64,000 nucleotides of DNA from Xanthomonas indica (GCF_040529045.1 NZ_CP131914.1:3766501-3830500); one strand, 5' to 3'. Positions 41,659 through 52,128 are shown, counted from the first letter of the stretch. The notes: generated from the letters alone by a model not told the origin. Made by a program: numbers and translations.

Positions 41659-42687
41659 ATGAGCGCCAGCCCGACCGTTCCCGATGTCCTTGCGGCACGC
41701 GCCGCGCACCGCCTGGCCTGGGCGCGCACGGCCCTCGACGATGCACAGGCGACGCTGGAGCGCGCCTCGGTGGACGCCGGCCAGCGCAGCTACTGGCGCA
41801 GCCACGGCCGCGGCATCAGCCGCATTGTGATGGATTCGCCGCCGGACCTGGAAGACGTGCGGCCGTGGCTGCGCATGCACGCCCTGCTGCAGGGCGGCGG
41901 GGTACGGGTGCCGGAAATCCTGGCGCAGGACGCGGAGGCCGGTTTCCTGCTGCTGGAAGACCTGGGGCAACCGACCCTGGCACAACGCCTGGACACGACC
42001 ACGGCGGACGCGCACTTCGACGCGGCGCTCGGCCAGTTGCTGCGGCTGCAGGCCATCGCGCCGCCGCCGGGACTGGGCGTGTTCGGCGAGGCGCTGCTGC
42101 AACGCGATGCCGGGCTGTTCGAAGACTGGTTCCTGCAGCGCCACCTGGGGATCACCCTGGAGGCCGACGAGCGCGCAGCCCTGCACGGGGTGCAGCGCCA
42201 GCTCATGGACAACGCGCTGGCGCAACCGCAGGTGCTGGTGCATCGCGACTTCATGCCGCGCAACCTGATGCCGGCAGCCGACGGCCCGGCGGTGCTGGAC
42301 TTCCAGGACTGCGTGGTCGGGCCGGTGGCCTACGACCCGGTCAGCCTGTTCAAGGACACCACGGTCAGCTGGCCGCTGGCGCAGGTGGACGCCTGGCTGG
42401 CCGGTTATCACGCGCGCGCGCTGCAGGCCGGGATCCCGGTGCCGCCGCTGGCGCAGTTCCTGCGCGACGCCGAATGGATGGGCATCCAGCGCCACCTGAA
42501 GAACCTGGGCATCTTCGCGCGGCTCAACTACCGCGACGGCAAGGCCTGGTACCTGGACAACGTACCGCGCTTCATCGCCTACCTCGACGAGGCGTTGCCG
42601 CGGCACCCCAGCCTGCAGCCGCTGGCGCAGTTGCTGCAGACGCGGATCAAGCCGGCCCTGGCGCAGCGCGCGGCGGCCGGCGCATGA
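41659..42687 (+). CDS. amgK: N-acetylmuramate/N-acetylglucosamine kinase AmgK
   Basis: The 342-residue aminoglycoside-phosphotransferase-like kinase phosphorylates the anomeric carbon of MurNAc or GlcNAc recovered from peptidoglycan turnover. The catalytic loop is VLVHRDFMPRNLMP and the metal motif VLDFQDCVVGPVAYDPVSLF, with FLLLEDLGQPTL in the N-lobe. Its stop overlaps the murU start (ATGA), matching the known amgK-murU recycling pair that bypasses de novo UDP-MurNAc synthesis and gives fosfomycin tolerance in pseudomonads. Confidence 0.93.
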   Translation: MSASPTVPDVLAARAAHRLAWARTALDDAQATLERASVDAGQRSYWRSHGRGISRIVMDSPPDLEDVRPWLRMHALLQGGGVRVPEILAQDAEAGFLLLEDLGQPTLAQRLDTTTADAHFDAALGQLLRLQAIAPPPGLGVFGEALLQRDAGLFEDWFLQRHLGITLEADERAALHGVQRQLMDNALAQPQVLVHRDFMPRNLMPAADGPAVLDFQDCVVGPVAYDPVSLFKDTTVSWPLAQVDAWLAGYHARALQAGIPVPPLAQFLRDAEWMGIQRHLKNLGIFARLNYRDGKAWYLDNVPRFIAYLDEALPRHPSLQPLAQLLQTRIKPALAQRAAAGA

Positions 42688-43415
42688 AGGCGCTGATCTT
42701 CGCCGCCGGCCTGGGCGAGCGCATGCGTCCGCTGACCGCGCACACGCCCAAGCCGCTGCTGGCGGTGGGCGGCACGCCGCTGATCGTCTGGCACCTGCGC
42801 AAGCTTGCCGCGCTCGGCGTGCGCGAGGTGGTGATCAACACCTCCTGGCTGGCCGAACAGTTCCCGCAGACGCTCGGTGACGGCAGCGCGTTCGGGCTGC
42901 ACATCGCCTATTCCTACGAAGGCGCCACGCCGCTGGAAACCGGCGGCGGCATGCTGCACGCGCTGCCGCTGCTCGGCGAGGCGCCGTTCCTGCTGGTCAA
43001 CGGCGACATCTGGACCGACTTCGATTTCGCCCGGCTGGCGCCGGAGCCGCCCGGCCTGGCGCAACTGGTGCTGGTGGACCCGCCGGCCTATGCCGCGCAC
43101 GGCGATTTCGCCCTGCAGGACGACGGGCACGTGCACAACGCCGGCGACCCGCTGCTGACCTACGCCGGCATCGGCATGTACCGCCCGGCCCTGCTGCGCG
43201 ACTGGCAGACCATCGCCGCGCCGGCACCCGCCGCGTCCGGCGCGCCGCCCCGCTTCTCGGTGGTACCGCTGCTGCGCGCGCAGGCCGAACAGGGGCGCCT
43301 GCACGGTCTGCGGCACTACGGCCGCTGGACCGATGTGGGGACGCCGCAGCGGTTGGCAGAATTGGATGAGGTGCTGGGAATCGGGAATGGGGAATCGGGA
43401 ATGGGGAAAAGCTGA
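42684..43415 (+). CDS. murU: N-acetylmuramate alpha-1-phosphate uridylyltransferase MurU
   Basis: The 243-residue nucleotidyltransferase has the GT-A start MKALIFAAGLGERMRPLTAH with TPKPLLAVGG, ETGGGMLHALPLL, and VNGDIWTDFDF (metal Asp). It makes UDP-MurNAc from MurNAc-1-P after AmgK. The catalytic core ends at about residue 230 (GTPQRLAELDEVL). The final [12 protein letters not shown] is encoded by the left arm of a GGGAATN repeat. The convergent hda gene ends with the identical GESGMGKS, read from the other arm. Confidence 0.94.
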   Translation: MKALIFAAGLGERMRPLTAHTPKPLLAVGGTPLIVWHLRKLAALGVREVVINTSWLAEQFPQTLGDGSAFGLHIAYSYEGATPLETGGGMLHALPLLGEAPFLLVNGDIWTDFDFARLAPEPPGLAQLVLVDPPAYAAHGDFALQDDGHVHNAGDPLLTYAGIGMYRPALLRDWQTIAAPAPAASGAPPRFSVVPLLRAQAEQGRLHGLRHYGRWTDVGTPQRLAELDEVLGIGNGESGMGKS

Positions 43416-43626
43416 GCCCCGCGAGCTTCGGCAGCCTCAACCGCGGCATGTGTTGTCGCTCACCCCAGATCGCAGGTTCAAATCCTGCCCCCGCCACTAT
43501 CTTTGCCTGCAGCGGCAATCAGTGCATCGATTGCAACTGCTTTTTGCTTTTCCGGCTTCTGCGTACTGCTTCAGTTTTGGCGCTTCAGCTTTTCCCCATT
43601 CCCGATTCCCCACTCCCCATTCCCAG
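43376..43626. repeat. GGGAATN inverted-repeat element, copy 9, spanning the murU/hda ends
   Basis: The left arm at 43376-43408 codes the MurU tail. The right arm at 43590-43626 is its reverse complement and codes the Hda tail on the minus strand. About 180 bases between the arms hold a tRNA 3'-end fragment and a T-rich, lower-GC stretch. Confidence 0.85.
43472..43499 (+). pseudogene. tRNA 3'-end remnant (T-arm plus acceptor strand)
   Basis: GCAGG-TTCAAAT-CCTGC is a perfect T-arm with canonical loop. It is followed by CCCCGCC-A-CTA, the 3' acceptor strand, discriminator and near-CCA end. No matching 5' acceptor (GGCGGGG), D-arm or anticodon arm is present upstream. It resembles the 3' end of initiator or related tRNAs. 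Such fragments are left where mobile elements integrate into or excise from tRNA genes. No integrase is nearby. Confidence 0.6.
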
Positions 43627-44304
43627 CCTCCGCAAGAACGGCACCGTCACCCGCCGCTGCGCCGCCAGCGATTCGCGGTCCAGGCGCTCCAGCAGGCCGA
43701 TCAGGCCGGCCAGGTCGCGTCCGGCATGGGTCAGCAGCCAGTCGATCGCCGCGTCTTCCAGCACCAGGCCGCGGCGCTGGGCGCGTTCGCGCAGGACCGC
43801 GGCACGACCGGTGTCGTCCAGCGGAGCCAGCGCGATGCGGGTGCACTGCGACAGCCGCGAGCGCAGATCCGGCAGGCTGAGCGCCAGGCCGTCGGGCATC
43901 GCCTGCGCGGTGTACAGCAGGGTCACCCCGGCGCTGCGCGCGCGGTTGTGGAAATCGAACAGCGCCACTTCGTCCTCGCGCTGCCCGGCGATCGCTTCCA
44001 GGCCGTCGAGGGCGACCAGGTTGCGTCCTTCCAGCGCCTCCAGCGCATCGCGCAGGCGCCCGGCGGCCGCCTGCAGCGGCAGGTAGGCGGCGCTGCGCCC
44101 GGCCTGTTCGGCGGCCGCGCACACCGCCAGGGCCAGATGGGTCTTGCCGGTGCCGGCGGGGCCGGACAGGTACACCCAGTCGTCGGCGGCGCCGTCGGCC
44201 ACCGCCTGCAGCTGCGCCAGCAGCCCGTCCGGCGCGCCCAGATAGCGGTCCAGGCGCTGTTCCGGCGGATAGCGCAAAGCCAGCGGCAGTTGCGGCACGC
44301 TCAC
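43585..44304 (-). CDS. hda: DnaA regulatory inactivator Hda
   Basis: The 239-residue AAA+ protein promotes hydrolysis of DnaA-bound ATP together with the beta clamp after initiation. It starts with GTG at 44304, giving SVPQLPLALRYPPEQRLDRY, where QLPLAL is the clamp-binding motif. Walker A is SGPAGTGKTHLALAV, Walker B is NLVALDGLEAI, and sensor and box motifs follow (LPDLRSRLSQCTRI). The start overlaps the permease stop (GTGA). The last 11 residues, MGSGESGMGKS, are repeat-encoded. Confidence 0.93.
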   Translation of the reverse strand: MSVPQLPLALRYPPEQRLDRYLGAPDGLLAQLQAVADGAADDWVYLSGPAGTGKTHLALAVCAAAEQAGRSAAYLPLQAAAGRLRDALEALEGRNLVALDGLEAIAGQREDEVALFDFHNRARSAGVTLLYTAQAMPDGLALSLPDLRSRLSQCTRIALAPLDDTGRAAVLRERAQRRGLVLEDAAIDWLLTHAGRDLAGLIGLLERLDRESLAAQRRVTVPFLRRLGMGSGESGMGKS

Positions 44305-45470
44305 GGCTGGTCGGGGCTGCGCGGCGGCAGTTCGATGATGGTGGTGCGCTCGGTGACGGTGTCCAGCAGGATCGCCGACTTCTCGCCCGCGTACAGCTCG
44401 CTCTGCCGGTACTGCTCGTGCAGGTAGTGCAGCAGCACGTTGGCCACCGCCGCCACCGGCAAGGCCAGCAGCATGCCGAGGAAACCGAACAGCTGGCCGC
44501 CGGCCATCACCGCAAAGATCACCGCCACCGGATGCAGGCCGATCTTGTCGCCGACGATGCGCGGGGTCAGCACGTAGCTCTCCAGCAACTGGCCGACGGT
44601 GAACACCACGCCGACCAGGATCAGCAACTGCAGGTCGAAGCCCTTGGCCTGCACCAGCGCGGCCAGCACCGCCAGCAGGATGCCGGTGGTGGCGCCCAGG
44701 TAGGGAATGAAGCTGATCAGGCCGGCCACGATGCCGATCAACAGGCCGAGCTTGAGCCCGACCAGGGTCAGGCCGCCGGCGTAGATCACGCCCAGCGCCA
44801 GCATCACCAGGAACTGGCCGCGGATGAACGCGCCCAGCACCTCGTTGGACTGCTGCGCCAGGCGGGTGATCGTGCCGACGTGGTTGCGCGGAATGGTGGC
44901 GGCGACGCGCGCGACCAGCAGGTCCCAGTCGCGCAGGAAGTAGAAGGTCAGGATCGGCAGCAGCACCAGGTTGACCACCCAAGTCACCATCGCGAAGCCC
45001 GAGCGCGACAGGTAGCCGAAGAAGGTCGCGGCGACGCCGCCGGCCTGCTGCCAGTGCCCGCGGATCCAGTCGATCAGCCGCTCCGGGTCCAGCCAGGCCA
45101 TCAATTCCAGCCCGGTCTTCTGCTCGGCCCACGGGATCGCGGTGCCGATGAACCAGTCGCGCGCCTGCGGCAGCACGTCGATGAAGGTGACGATCTGCCG
45201 CTCCAGCATCGGCACCAGGATCACCAGCGCCAGCACCAGCAGCAGGACCATCAGCACGAACACCAGGGTCACCGCCATGTTGCGCGAGCGCCCGGCGCGC
45301 TCCAGGCGGTCCACCAGCGGATCGCCGAGCCAGCCGAGCAGCAGCGCCAGCACGAACGGGGTCAGGATCGGCGCCAGCAGCCACACCACCCACAGCACGC
45401 CGACGATCACCGCCGTCCATTTCAGGCGGCGCAGGAACAGCGCGATCTCGGCTTCGGGCGACAACGTCAT
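44301..45470 (-). CDS. AI-2E family (PerM-type) permease
   Basis: The 389-residue inner membrane protein has about eight transmembrane helices: VIVGVLWVVWLLAPILTPFV near the N-terminus, a large cytoplasmic or amphipathic segment, then the conserved GLISFIPYLGATTGILLAVL and VGDKIGLHPVAVIFAVMAGG, characteristic of the family. It has the characteristic LESYVLTPRIVG block. The substrate is unknown. PerM/YdgG members have been linked to autoinducer or ion transport. It overlaps both neighbours, DUF2066 gene upstream and hda downstream. Confidence 0.9.
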   Translation of the reverse strand: MTLSPEAEIALFLRRLKWTAVIVGVLWVVWLLAPILTPFVLALLLGWLGDPLVDRLERAGRSRNMAVTLVFVLMVLLLVLALVILVPMLERQIVTFIDVLPQARDWFIGTAIPWAEQKTGLELMAWLDPERLIDWIRGHWQQAGGVAATFFGYLSRSGFAMVTWVVNLVLLPILTFYFLRDWDLLVARVAATIPRNHVGTITRLAQQSNEVLGAFIRGQFLVMLALGVIYAGGLTLVGLKLGLLIGIVAGLISFIPYLGATTGILLAVLAALVQAKGFDLQLLILVGVVFTVGQLLESYVLTPRIVGDKIGLHPVAVIFAVMAGGQLFGFLGMLLALPVAAVANVLLHYLHEQYRQSELYAGEKSAILLDTVTERTTIIELPPRSPDQP

Positions 45471-46570
45471 TTGAGGCGGTACTCCGTCGGCTCGCTGTTG
45501 AGGATCACCGGACCCTCGACCGGCGCGACCACCGGCTGCAGCGCACCGTCCGGGCCGAGCATGCGGTTCAGGCCGGACACGCCGCTGAGCAGGTCCAGAT
45601 CCAGTTCCAGGCGATCGCCGTCGGCGCGGATCGGCACGATGCGGCGCACCACCGAGGCGTTCTGCAGCGCGGCGGAGGCGCGCAGGTAGTCGTCGGCGCT
45701 GCGGATGCCGGTGATCACCACGCGGTAGATCCCGGCCGGGCCGGCGCTGACCGCCTTGGCGTAGCGCTTGACCAGGGCGTCGGCGGCACCGTCGGCGCCG
45801 CTGGCCATGGCGCGGCGCGCGTCGGCGTCGCTGGCCGACCAGGTGGACAGTACCTTGCCGCCGTCGACGAAGGTCCAGTCGGCGGTCCAGCCGCCGGCCT
45901 TGCCGCGGTAGAGCTTGCCGATCAGCTGCATCGGCGGGCTGTAGCGCGACGAGGCGCTGGCCACCGCGGCGGTGTCCTGGCGCCAGATCGCGCCGGCCAG
46001 GGCCTGCTCGGCGGCGTTGCCGGTGGGCAGACCCAGGCGGAAGCCGCGCTCGATCGCGCGGTCGAGCAGGCTGCGCGCGGCATTGGACTGCTGCACACCG
46101 ACCAGGCGTGGGCCGCTGCCGTCGTCGATGGCCAGCCACACGACCGGCTTGGGCCGCGGCTGCGGCCACACCGGCAGGCCCAGCGCCGCGGCCAGGCCGT
46201 CCACGTCCTGCGGGCGGAAGCGCGCCACCAGGATGGTGCGGAAGGTCGGCGCGCCGCTCGGCGAGGTGCCCTGGTCCTGGCGGTAGTCGAAGGTATCCAC
46301 CAGGTTCTTGGCGTTGCGCAGCGCCTGGGTCACCCCGGGCCGCGACATCACGCCCTTGTCGCCGGAGATCTTGCCCAGCACCACGCCGAGCGCGCGGGAC
46401 AGCGCGCCGTTGCGGTCGCCCTCGCTCTGGCTGTTGACCGGCACTTCGGCATCGTAGGGGCCGGTAGCGCCGGCCACGTCGCCCTCGGTGCGCAGCTCGG
46501 CCTGGGCCAGGGCGGTCGCGGCGGGCAGGCACAGCGCGAAAGACAGGAGGAAGGCAAGGCTGCGGCGCAT
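45467..46570 (-). CDS. DUF2066 domain protein, exported
   Basis: The 367-residue product has a signal peptide ([20 protein letters not shown], then LAQA). The DUF2066 region has [20 protein letters not shown] and [14 protein letters not shown] later segment on solubility-type repeats ([20 protein letters not shown]) resembles the conserved C-terminal half seen in other members that sit between purM and the PerM/hda genes in gammaproteobacteria. The function is unknown. It is divergent from purM. Confidence 0.85.
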   Translation of the reverse strand: MRRSLAFLLSFALCLPAATALAQAELRTEGDVAGATGPYDAEVPVNSQSEGDRNGALSRALGVVLGKISGDKGVMSRPGVTQALRNAKNLVDTFDYRQDQGTSPSGAPTFRTILVARFRPQDVDGLAAALGLPVWPQPRPKPVVWLAIDDGSGPRLVGVQQSNAARSLLDRAIERGFRLGLPTGNAAEQALAGAIWRQDTAAVASASSRYSPPMQLIGKLYRGKAGGWTADWTFVDGGKVLSTWSASDADARRAMASGADGAADALVKRYAKAVSAGPAGIYRVVITGIRSADDYLRASAALQNASVVRRIVPIRADGDRLELDLDLLSGVSGLNRMLGPDGALQPVVAPVEGPVILNSEPTEYRLK

Positions 46571-46641
46571 GAAGGGTCCAGTACTCGGCGTATCCGGGGC
46601 GAATTGTTGCCCGAATGCGGGCCTAGCGCCAATGCGGCCTG

Positions 46642-46650
46642 TTAAAATCG
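46642..46650 (+). promoter_or_regulatory. Candidate -10 element of purM
   Basis: TTAAAATCG contains TAAAAT, one mismatch from the sigma-70 -10 consensus, in an otherwise GC-rich divergent gap 30 bases before the purM GTG. No good -35 at 16-18 bases upstream was seen, so this is only suggestive. No purine operator was recognised. Confidence 0.3.
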
Positions 46651-46676
46651 CCGTCTTTCCGCCGACCCCGCCGCCC

Positions 46677-47735
46677 GTGACCACTTCCCAGCCCCCCGCC
46701 GCCGCCCCGTTGACCTACCGCGACGCCGGCGTCGACATCGATGCCGGCAACGCCGTCGTCGAACGCATCAAGCCCCTGGTCAAGCGCAGTTTCCGCCCCG
46801 AGGTGATGGGCGGGCTGGGCGGCTTCGGCGCGCTGTTCGACCTGTCCGGCAAGTACCGCGAGCCGGTCCTGGTATCCGGCACCGACGGCGTCGGTACCAA
46901 GCTGAAGCTGGCGCAGCAGCTCGGCCGCCACGACACGATCGGCATCGACTTGGTCGGCATGTGCGTCAACGACGTGCTGGTGCAGGGCGCCGAGCCACTG
47001 TTCTTCCTGGACTACTTCGCCACCGGCAAGCTCGACGTGGAGACCACCGTGGCGGTGGTCGGCGGCATCGCCCGTGGCTGCGAACTGGCCGGCTGCGCGC
47101 TGATCGGCGGCGAAACCGCGGAAATGCCCGACATGTACCCGCCGGGCGAGTACGACCTGGCCGGTTTCACCGTCGGCGCGGTGGAGAAGTCGCAGTTGCT
47201 CGACGGCGCCCGGGTGCGCCAGGGCGACGTGCTGATCGGCATCGCCTCCTCCGGCCCGCATTCCAACGGCTACTCGCTGATCCGCCGCATCTACGACCGC
47301 GCCGGGCGCCCGGCCGAGTTGCAGGTGGGCGGCGTGGCCCTGGCCGACGCGCTGATGGCGCCGACCGCCCTGTACGTCAAGCCGATCCTGTCGCTGCTGC
47401 GCGACCAGGGCGAAGGCATCCACGCCATGGCGCACATCACCGGCGGCGGCCTGACCGAGAACATCATCCGCGTCATCCCGGACGGCCTGGGCCTGGACAT
47501 CCGCGCCAGCGCCTGGACCCTGCCGCCGGTGTTCGAGTGGCTGCAGCGCGAAGGCGCGGTGGCCGACAGCGAGATGTGGCGCACCTTCAACTGCGGCATC
47601 GGCTTCGTGCTGGTCGCCGCGCCGGAGCAGGTGGCCGCCCTGGAACGCAGCCTGGACAGCCTGGGCCTGGCGCACTGGCAGATCGGCGCGGTCGTGGCCG
47701 CCGCGGACGCCGGCGAACGCGTCCACATCGGCTGA
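46677..47735 (+). CDS. purM: Phosphoribosylformylglycinamidine cyclo-ligase
   Basis: PurM (AIR synthetase) is 352 residues from GTG 46677. An in-frame ATG at 46632 would add 15 residues and lies on the candidate promoter. Family blocks are [77 protein letters not shown], and [15 protein letters not shown]. It closes the imidazole ring in purine synthesis using ATP. It is followed by purN, the usual pair. Confidence 0.97.
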   Translation: MTTSQPPAAAPLTYRDAGVDIDAGNAVVERIKPLVKRSFRPEVMGGLGGFGALFDLSGKYREPVLVSGTDGVGTKLKLAQQLGRHDTIGIDLVGMCVNDVLVQGAEPLFFLDYFATGKLDVETTVAVVGGIARGCELAGCALIGGETAEMPDMYPPGEYDLAGFTVGAVEKSQLLDGARVRQGDVLIGIASSGPHSNGYSLIRRIYDRAGRPAELQVGGVALADALMAPTALYVKPILSLLRDQGEGIHAMAHITGGGLTENIIRVIPDGLGLDIRASAWTLPPVFEWLQREGAVADSEMWRTFNCGIGFVLVAAPEQVAALERSLDSLGLAHWQIGAVVAAADAGERVHIG

Positions 47736-47892
47736 GCCGCGTGGCGGCAGCCAAGTGCGCCTGGCGGGCCACGTGCCGGTTCGGTGCGGCGCTGCCGGCA
47801 GCGGCGTTCCTGCCCGACACGGTGTCGGGCCGGCGGCCGCTGCAGGCGCGGCACCGTCCGTCCGCCAGTGCCCTGCCCCGGACGTTCGCCCG

Positions 47893-48546
47893 ATGACGCT
47901 TCGCCTCGCCGTGCTCGCCTCCGGCCGCGGGTCCAACCTGCAGGCCATCCTCGCCGCGATCGCCGCCGGCACCCTCGACGCCGAGGTGGTCGGCGTGTTC
48001 GGCGATCGCCCCGAGGCGCCGGCGCTGGCCATGGTCGCGCCGGACCGGCGCTGGTCGGCGCGGCCCAAGACCTTCCCCGACCGCGCCGCATTCGACCAGG
48101 CACTGGGCGACGCCGTCGCCGCGGTACAGCCGGACTGGGTGGTGTGCGCCGGCTACATGCGCATCCTCGGCGCCGGCATCGTGCAGCGCTTCGGCGGGCG
48201 CCTGCTCAACATCCACCCTTCGCTGCTGCCCAAGTACCGTGGCCTGCACACGCATGCGCAGGCCTTGGCGGCCGGCGACGCCGAACACGGCGCCAGCGTA
48301 CATTTCGTGGTGCCGGAACTGGACGCCGGCGCGGTGATCGCACAGGTGCGGGTGCCGGTGCAGGCCGGCGACGGTCCCGACGACCTGGCGCAGCGCCTGC
48401 TGCCGCGCGAGCACCGGCTGCTGTGCGCGGTGCTGCGGCTGGCGGCGGCGGGCCGCCTGGCTGAACGGGACGGCAAGGTCTGGCTGGACGGTCAGTGCCG
48501 GTTTAGTCCGCTGCGCCTAGATTGCGACGACGTGCTGCTTCCCTGA
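47893..48546 (+). CDS. purN: Phosphoribosylglycinamide formyltransferase
   Basis: The 217-residue folate-dependent GAR transformylase begins LRLAVLASGRGSNLQAILAA (phosphate loop). The catalytic Asn/His pair is in LLNIHPSLLPKYRGLHTH, and the Asp is in LDAGAVIAQVRVPV. It lies 157 bases after purM. The intervening sequence holds a CG-rich palindrome (GACACGGTGTCGGGCC region) and no gene. Confidence 0.97.
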   Translation: MTLRLAVLASGRGSNLQAILAAIAAGTLDAEVVGVFGDRPEAPALAMVAPDRRWSARPKTFPDRAAFDQALGDAVAAVQPDWVVCAGYMRILGAGIVQRFGGRLLNIHPSLLPKYRGLHTHAQALAAGDAEHGASVHFVVPELDAGAVIAQVRVPVQAGDGPDDLAQRLLPREHRLLCAVLRLAAAGRLAERDGKVWLDGQCRFSPLRLDCDDVLLP

Positions 48547-48609
48547 ATGCGCTGCCGCACCCGTCCGCGGCCCCTCCCCTCCTCCCTCCCGCTCACGCCA
48601 GCCGATCCC

Positions 48610-49461
48610 ATGAAGCTCGCTCCGCGTCCGTTCGCCTTCCTCGTCGCGTCCGGCCTCGGCCTGCTGGCGCCCATCGTCGGCGCGCAGGTCGCGCCGGCGC
48701 CCGCCGCGCAGCCGGCACCGCAGACCGCCCCGGCTCCGGCCGCGCCCGCCATCGCCACCCCTGCGCCAGCCGCCGCCTCGCCAGCGCTGCCCGCCGAGGC
48801 ATGGACGCCGCCGCCGCTGCAGCCGTTCGTCGCCACCTACGATGCCCTGTACAAGGGCAAGCCGGCCGGCGACGCGCGCATGGACGTGGTCCATACCGGC
48901 GGCGACCAATGGCGGGTCGACCTGGGCGTGCACGGCCGCAGCGGTTTCGCCAGCATCCTCGGCCTGAACATCGAGCAGAGCACGGTGTTCACGGTGGAGG
49001 ACGGCCGCTACGTTCCGCAGAGCCAGAGCACGGTCAAGAAGGCGGTGTTCTTCGGCAAGAAGGTCACCGGCGTGTACGACTGGAAACAGGGCGTGGCGCG
49101 CTGGGACGGCGACCTGAAGAAGGACCGGCAGGCGCCGATTCCGCTGCAACCCGGCGACCAGAGCGCGCTGCTGCTCAACCTCTCGCTGATGCGCGACGCG
49201 CAGCCGGGCAAGACCATGACCTACCGCTTCGTCGACGTCGGCCGGGTGCGCGAACATGTCTACCGCGCCGCCGACCAGACCGAGACCGTGCAGGTCGGCG
49301 ACATCAGCTACGACGCATTGCGGGTGTCGCGTACCAACGGCGGCCGCAATGAGACCATCCTGTGGATCGCCAACGGCGTGCCGACGCCGGTGCGCATCCT
49401 GCAGCGCGAAGACGGCGAAGACCGCATCGACCTGCGCCTGACCGAATACCAAGGAGCCTGA
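48610..49461 (+). CDS. DUF3108 domain protein (first paralogue)
   Basis: The 283-residue exported protein has a signal peptide (MKLAPRPFAFLVASGLGLLA, then PIVGAQ). A 40-residue Pro/Ala linker comes before the DUF3108 beta domain: YDALYKGKPAGDARMDVVHT, IEQSTVFTVEDGRYVPQSQS, TGVYDWKQGVARWDGDLKKD and PTPVRILQREDGEDRIDL. It is probably periplasmic. The function is unknown, though lipoprotein or glycan-binding roles have been suggested. It is followed after two bases by a shorter paralogue. Confidence 0.85.
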   Translation: MKLAPRPFAFLVASGLGLLAPIVGAQVAPAPAAQPAPQTAPAPAAPAIATPAPAAASPALPAEAWTPPPLQPFVATYDALYKGKPAGDARMDVVHTGGDQWRVDLGVHGRSGFASILGLNIEQSTVFTVEDGRYVPQSQSTVKKAVFFGKKVTGVYDWKQGVARWDGDLKKDRQAPIPLQPGDQSALLLNLSLMRDAQPGKTMTYRFVDVGRVREHVYRAADQTETVQVGDISYDALRVSRTNGGRNETILWIANGVPTPVRILQREDGEDRIDLRLTEYQGA

Positions 49462-49463
49462 CC

Positions 49464-50147
49464 ATGACCCGCATCGCCCGCCCGCTGACCGCCCTCGCCG
49501 CCGCCCTGCTGGCCACGGCCAGCCTGCCCGCCCTGGCCCTGGAGCCGTTCACCGCGGACTACCAGGCGAGCTACATGGGCATGCAGGCCAACGGCGTGAT
49601 GACGCTGGCCAAGGAAGGCGGCAACCGCTGGCGCTACAGCCTGGCGATCAAGAACCAGGTCGCCGACCTCAGCCAGAGCACCGTGTTCGAGGAAAAGGGC
49701 GGGCAGTTGCGTCCGCTCAGCAGCGACGACCGCTCGGTGTTCCTGATCAAGAAGAAGGCGGTGACGGCCAACTACGACTGGAGCACCGGCCAGGCGACCT
49801 GGGGCGGCGACCTCAAGCCCGACCGCCGCGGCCCGGTGAAGCTGCAGCCGGGCGACATGGACGCGCTGCTGATCAACCTGGCGATCGCCCGCGACGTCAA
49901 CGCCGGCAAGACCCCGAGCTACCGCATGGTCGACGAGGGCCGCGCCAAGCCGATGACCTATCGCGTCGCCGGCAAGGAAGCGGTCACCGTCAACGGCAAG
50001 ACCGAGCAGGCGACCAAGGTCAGCCGTACCGACGGCTCCAAGGAAATCGTGGCCTGGATCGTGCCGGACATGCCCGTGCCGGTGCGCATCCTGCAGCGCG
50101 AGAACGGCCAGGACGCGTTGGACCTGACCATCAAGGCGTTGCGCTGA
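49464..50147 (+). CDS. DUF3108 domain protein (second paralogue)
   Basis: The 227-residue exported protein has a signal peptide (MTRIARPLTALAAALLATAS, then LPALA). Its beta domain parallels the gene before it: YQASYMGMQANGVMTLAKEG, LSQSTVFEEKGGQLRPLSSD, TANYDWSTGQATWGGDLKPD, VRILQRENGQDALDLTIKAL. The ribosome site AAGGAG at 49451-49456 lies within the end of the preceding gene, so they are co-translated. This tandem duplication shares QSTVF and PVRILQRE motifs but lacks the Pro/Ala linker. Confidence 0.85.
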   Translation: MTRIARPLTALAAALLATASLPALALEPFTADYQASYMGMQANGVMTLAKEGGNRWRYSLAIKNQVADLSQSTVFEEKGGQLRPLSSDDRSVFLIKKKAVTANYDWSTGQATWGGDLKPDRRGPVKLQPGDMDALLINLAIARDVNAGKTPSYRMVDEGRAKPMTYRVAGKEAVTVNGKTEQATKVSRTDGSKEIVAWIVPDMPVPVRILQRENGQDALDLTIKALR

Positions 50148-50494
50148 GGGGCCGGGATTGGGGAATCGGGATTGGGGAATCGCAACAGCGGCTCCCCGCC
50201 TGGGGTTTTTCCCCATGTAGGAGCGGCTTCAGCCGCAGTGAAGCCGGGAATGGGGAGTGGGGATTGGGGAATCGCAACAGCAATTCCCCGGGCGTGGTGT
50301 TTCCCATGTGGGAGGGGCTTCAGCCCCGACGCGCGGATGCGAATCGTCTTGCGGAAGCCAGCTGGCGGCTTGCAGCAGACCCTAGGCGCGCGTCGACTTC
50401 TATCCACGGCACATAGCGCATGACGACGGGCCGTGCCTTTCTCTACCCCACTCCTAACGCGGGCGCCGCCTAGGCAGCGCCCTGCCCCACGCCG
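50148..50494. repeat. Tandem composite repeat (GGGATTN arm plus REP palindrome), copies 10a/10b
   Basis: Two roughly 90-base units follow each other: 50152-50241 and 50242-50333. Each has a GGGAATN/GGGATTN arm ending GGGGAATCGCAACAGC, then CCC-rich sequence ending TTTCCCATG, then a palindrome (GAGCGGCTTCAGCCGC at 50220, GGAGGGGCTTCAGCCCC at 50311). The two palindromes differ by paired changes that keep the stem. No gene is seen here, and the remaining bases to 50494 show nothing recognisable. Confidence 0.75.

Positions 50495-52128
<1,634 letters not shown>

Noticed and set aside
43400-43500. Complete tRNA gene ending at the T-arm near 43472-43499
   Set aside because: No 5' acceptor strand complementary to CCCCGCC, no D-arm and no anticodon stem could be laid out in the 70 bases upstream. 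Only the 3' part is present.
44301-46532. Single large protein merging the permease with upstream sequence
   Set aside because: The part before the ATG at 45470 is an alternate frame of the DUF2066 gene. The permease family begins at that ATG.
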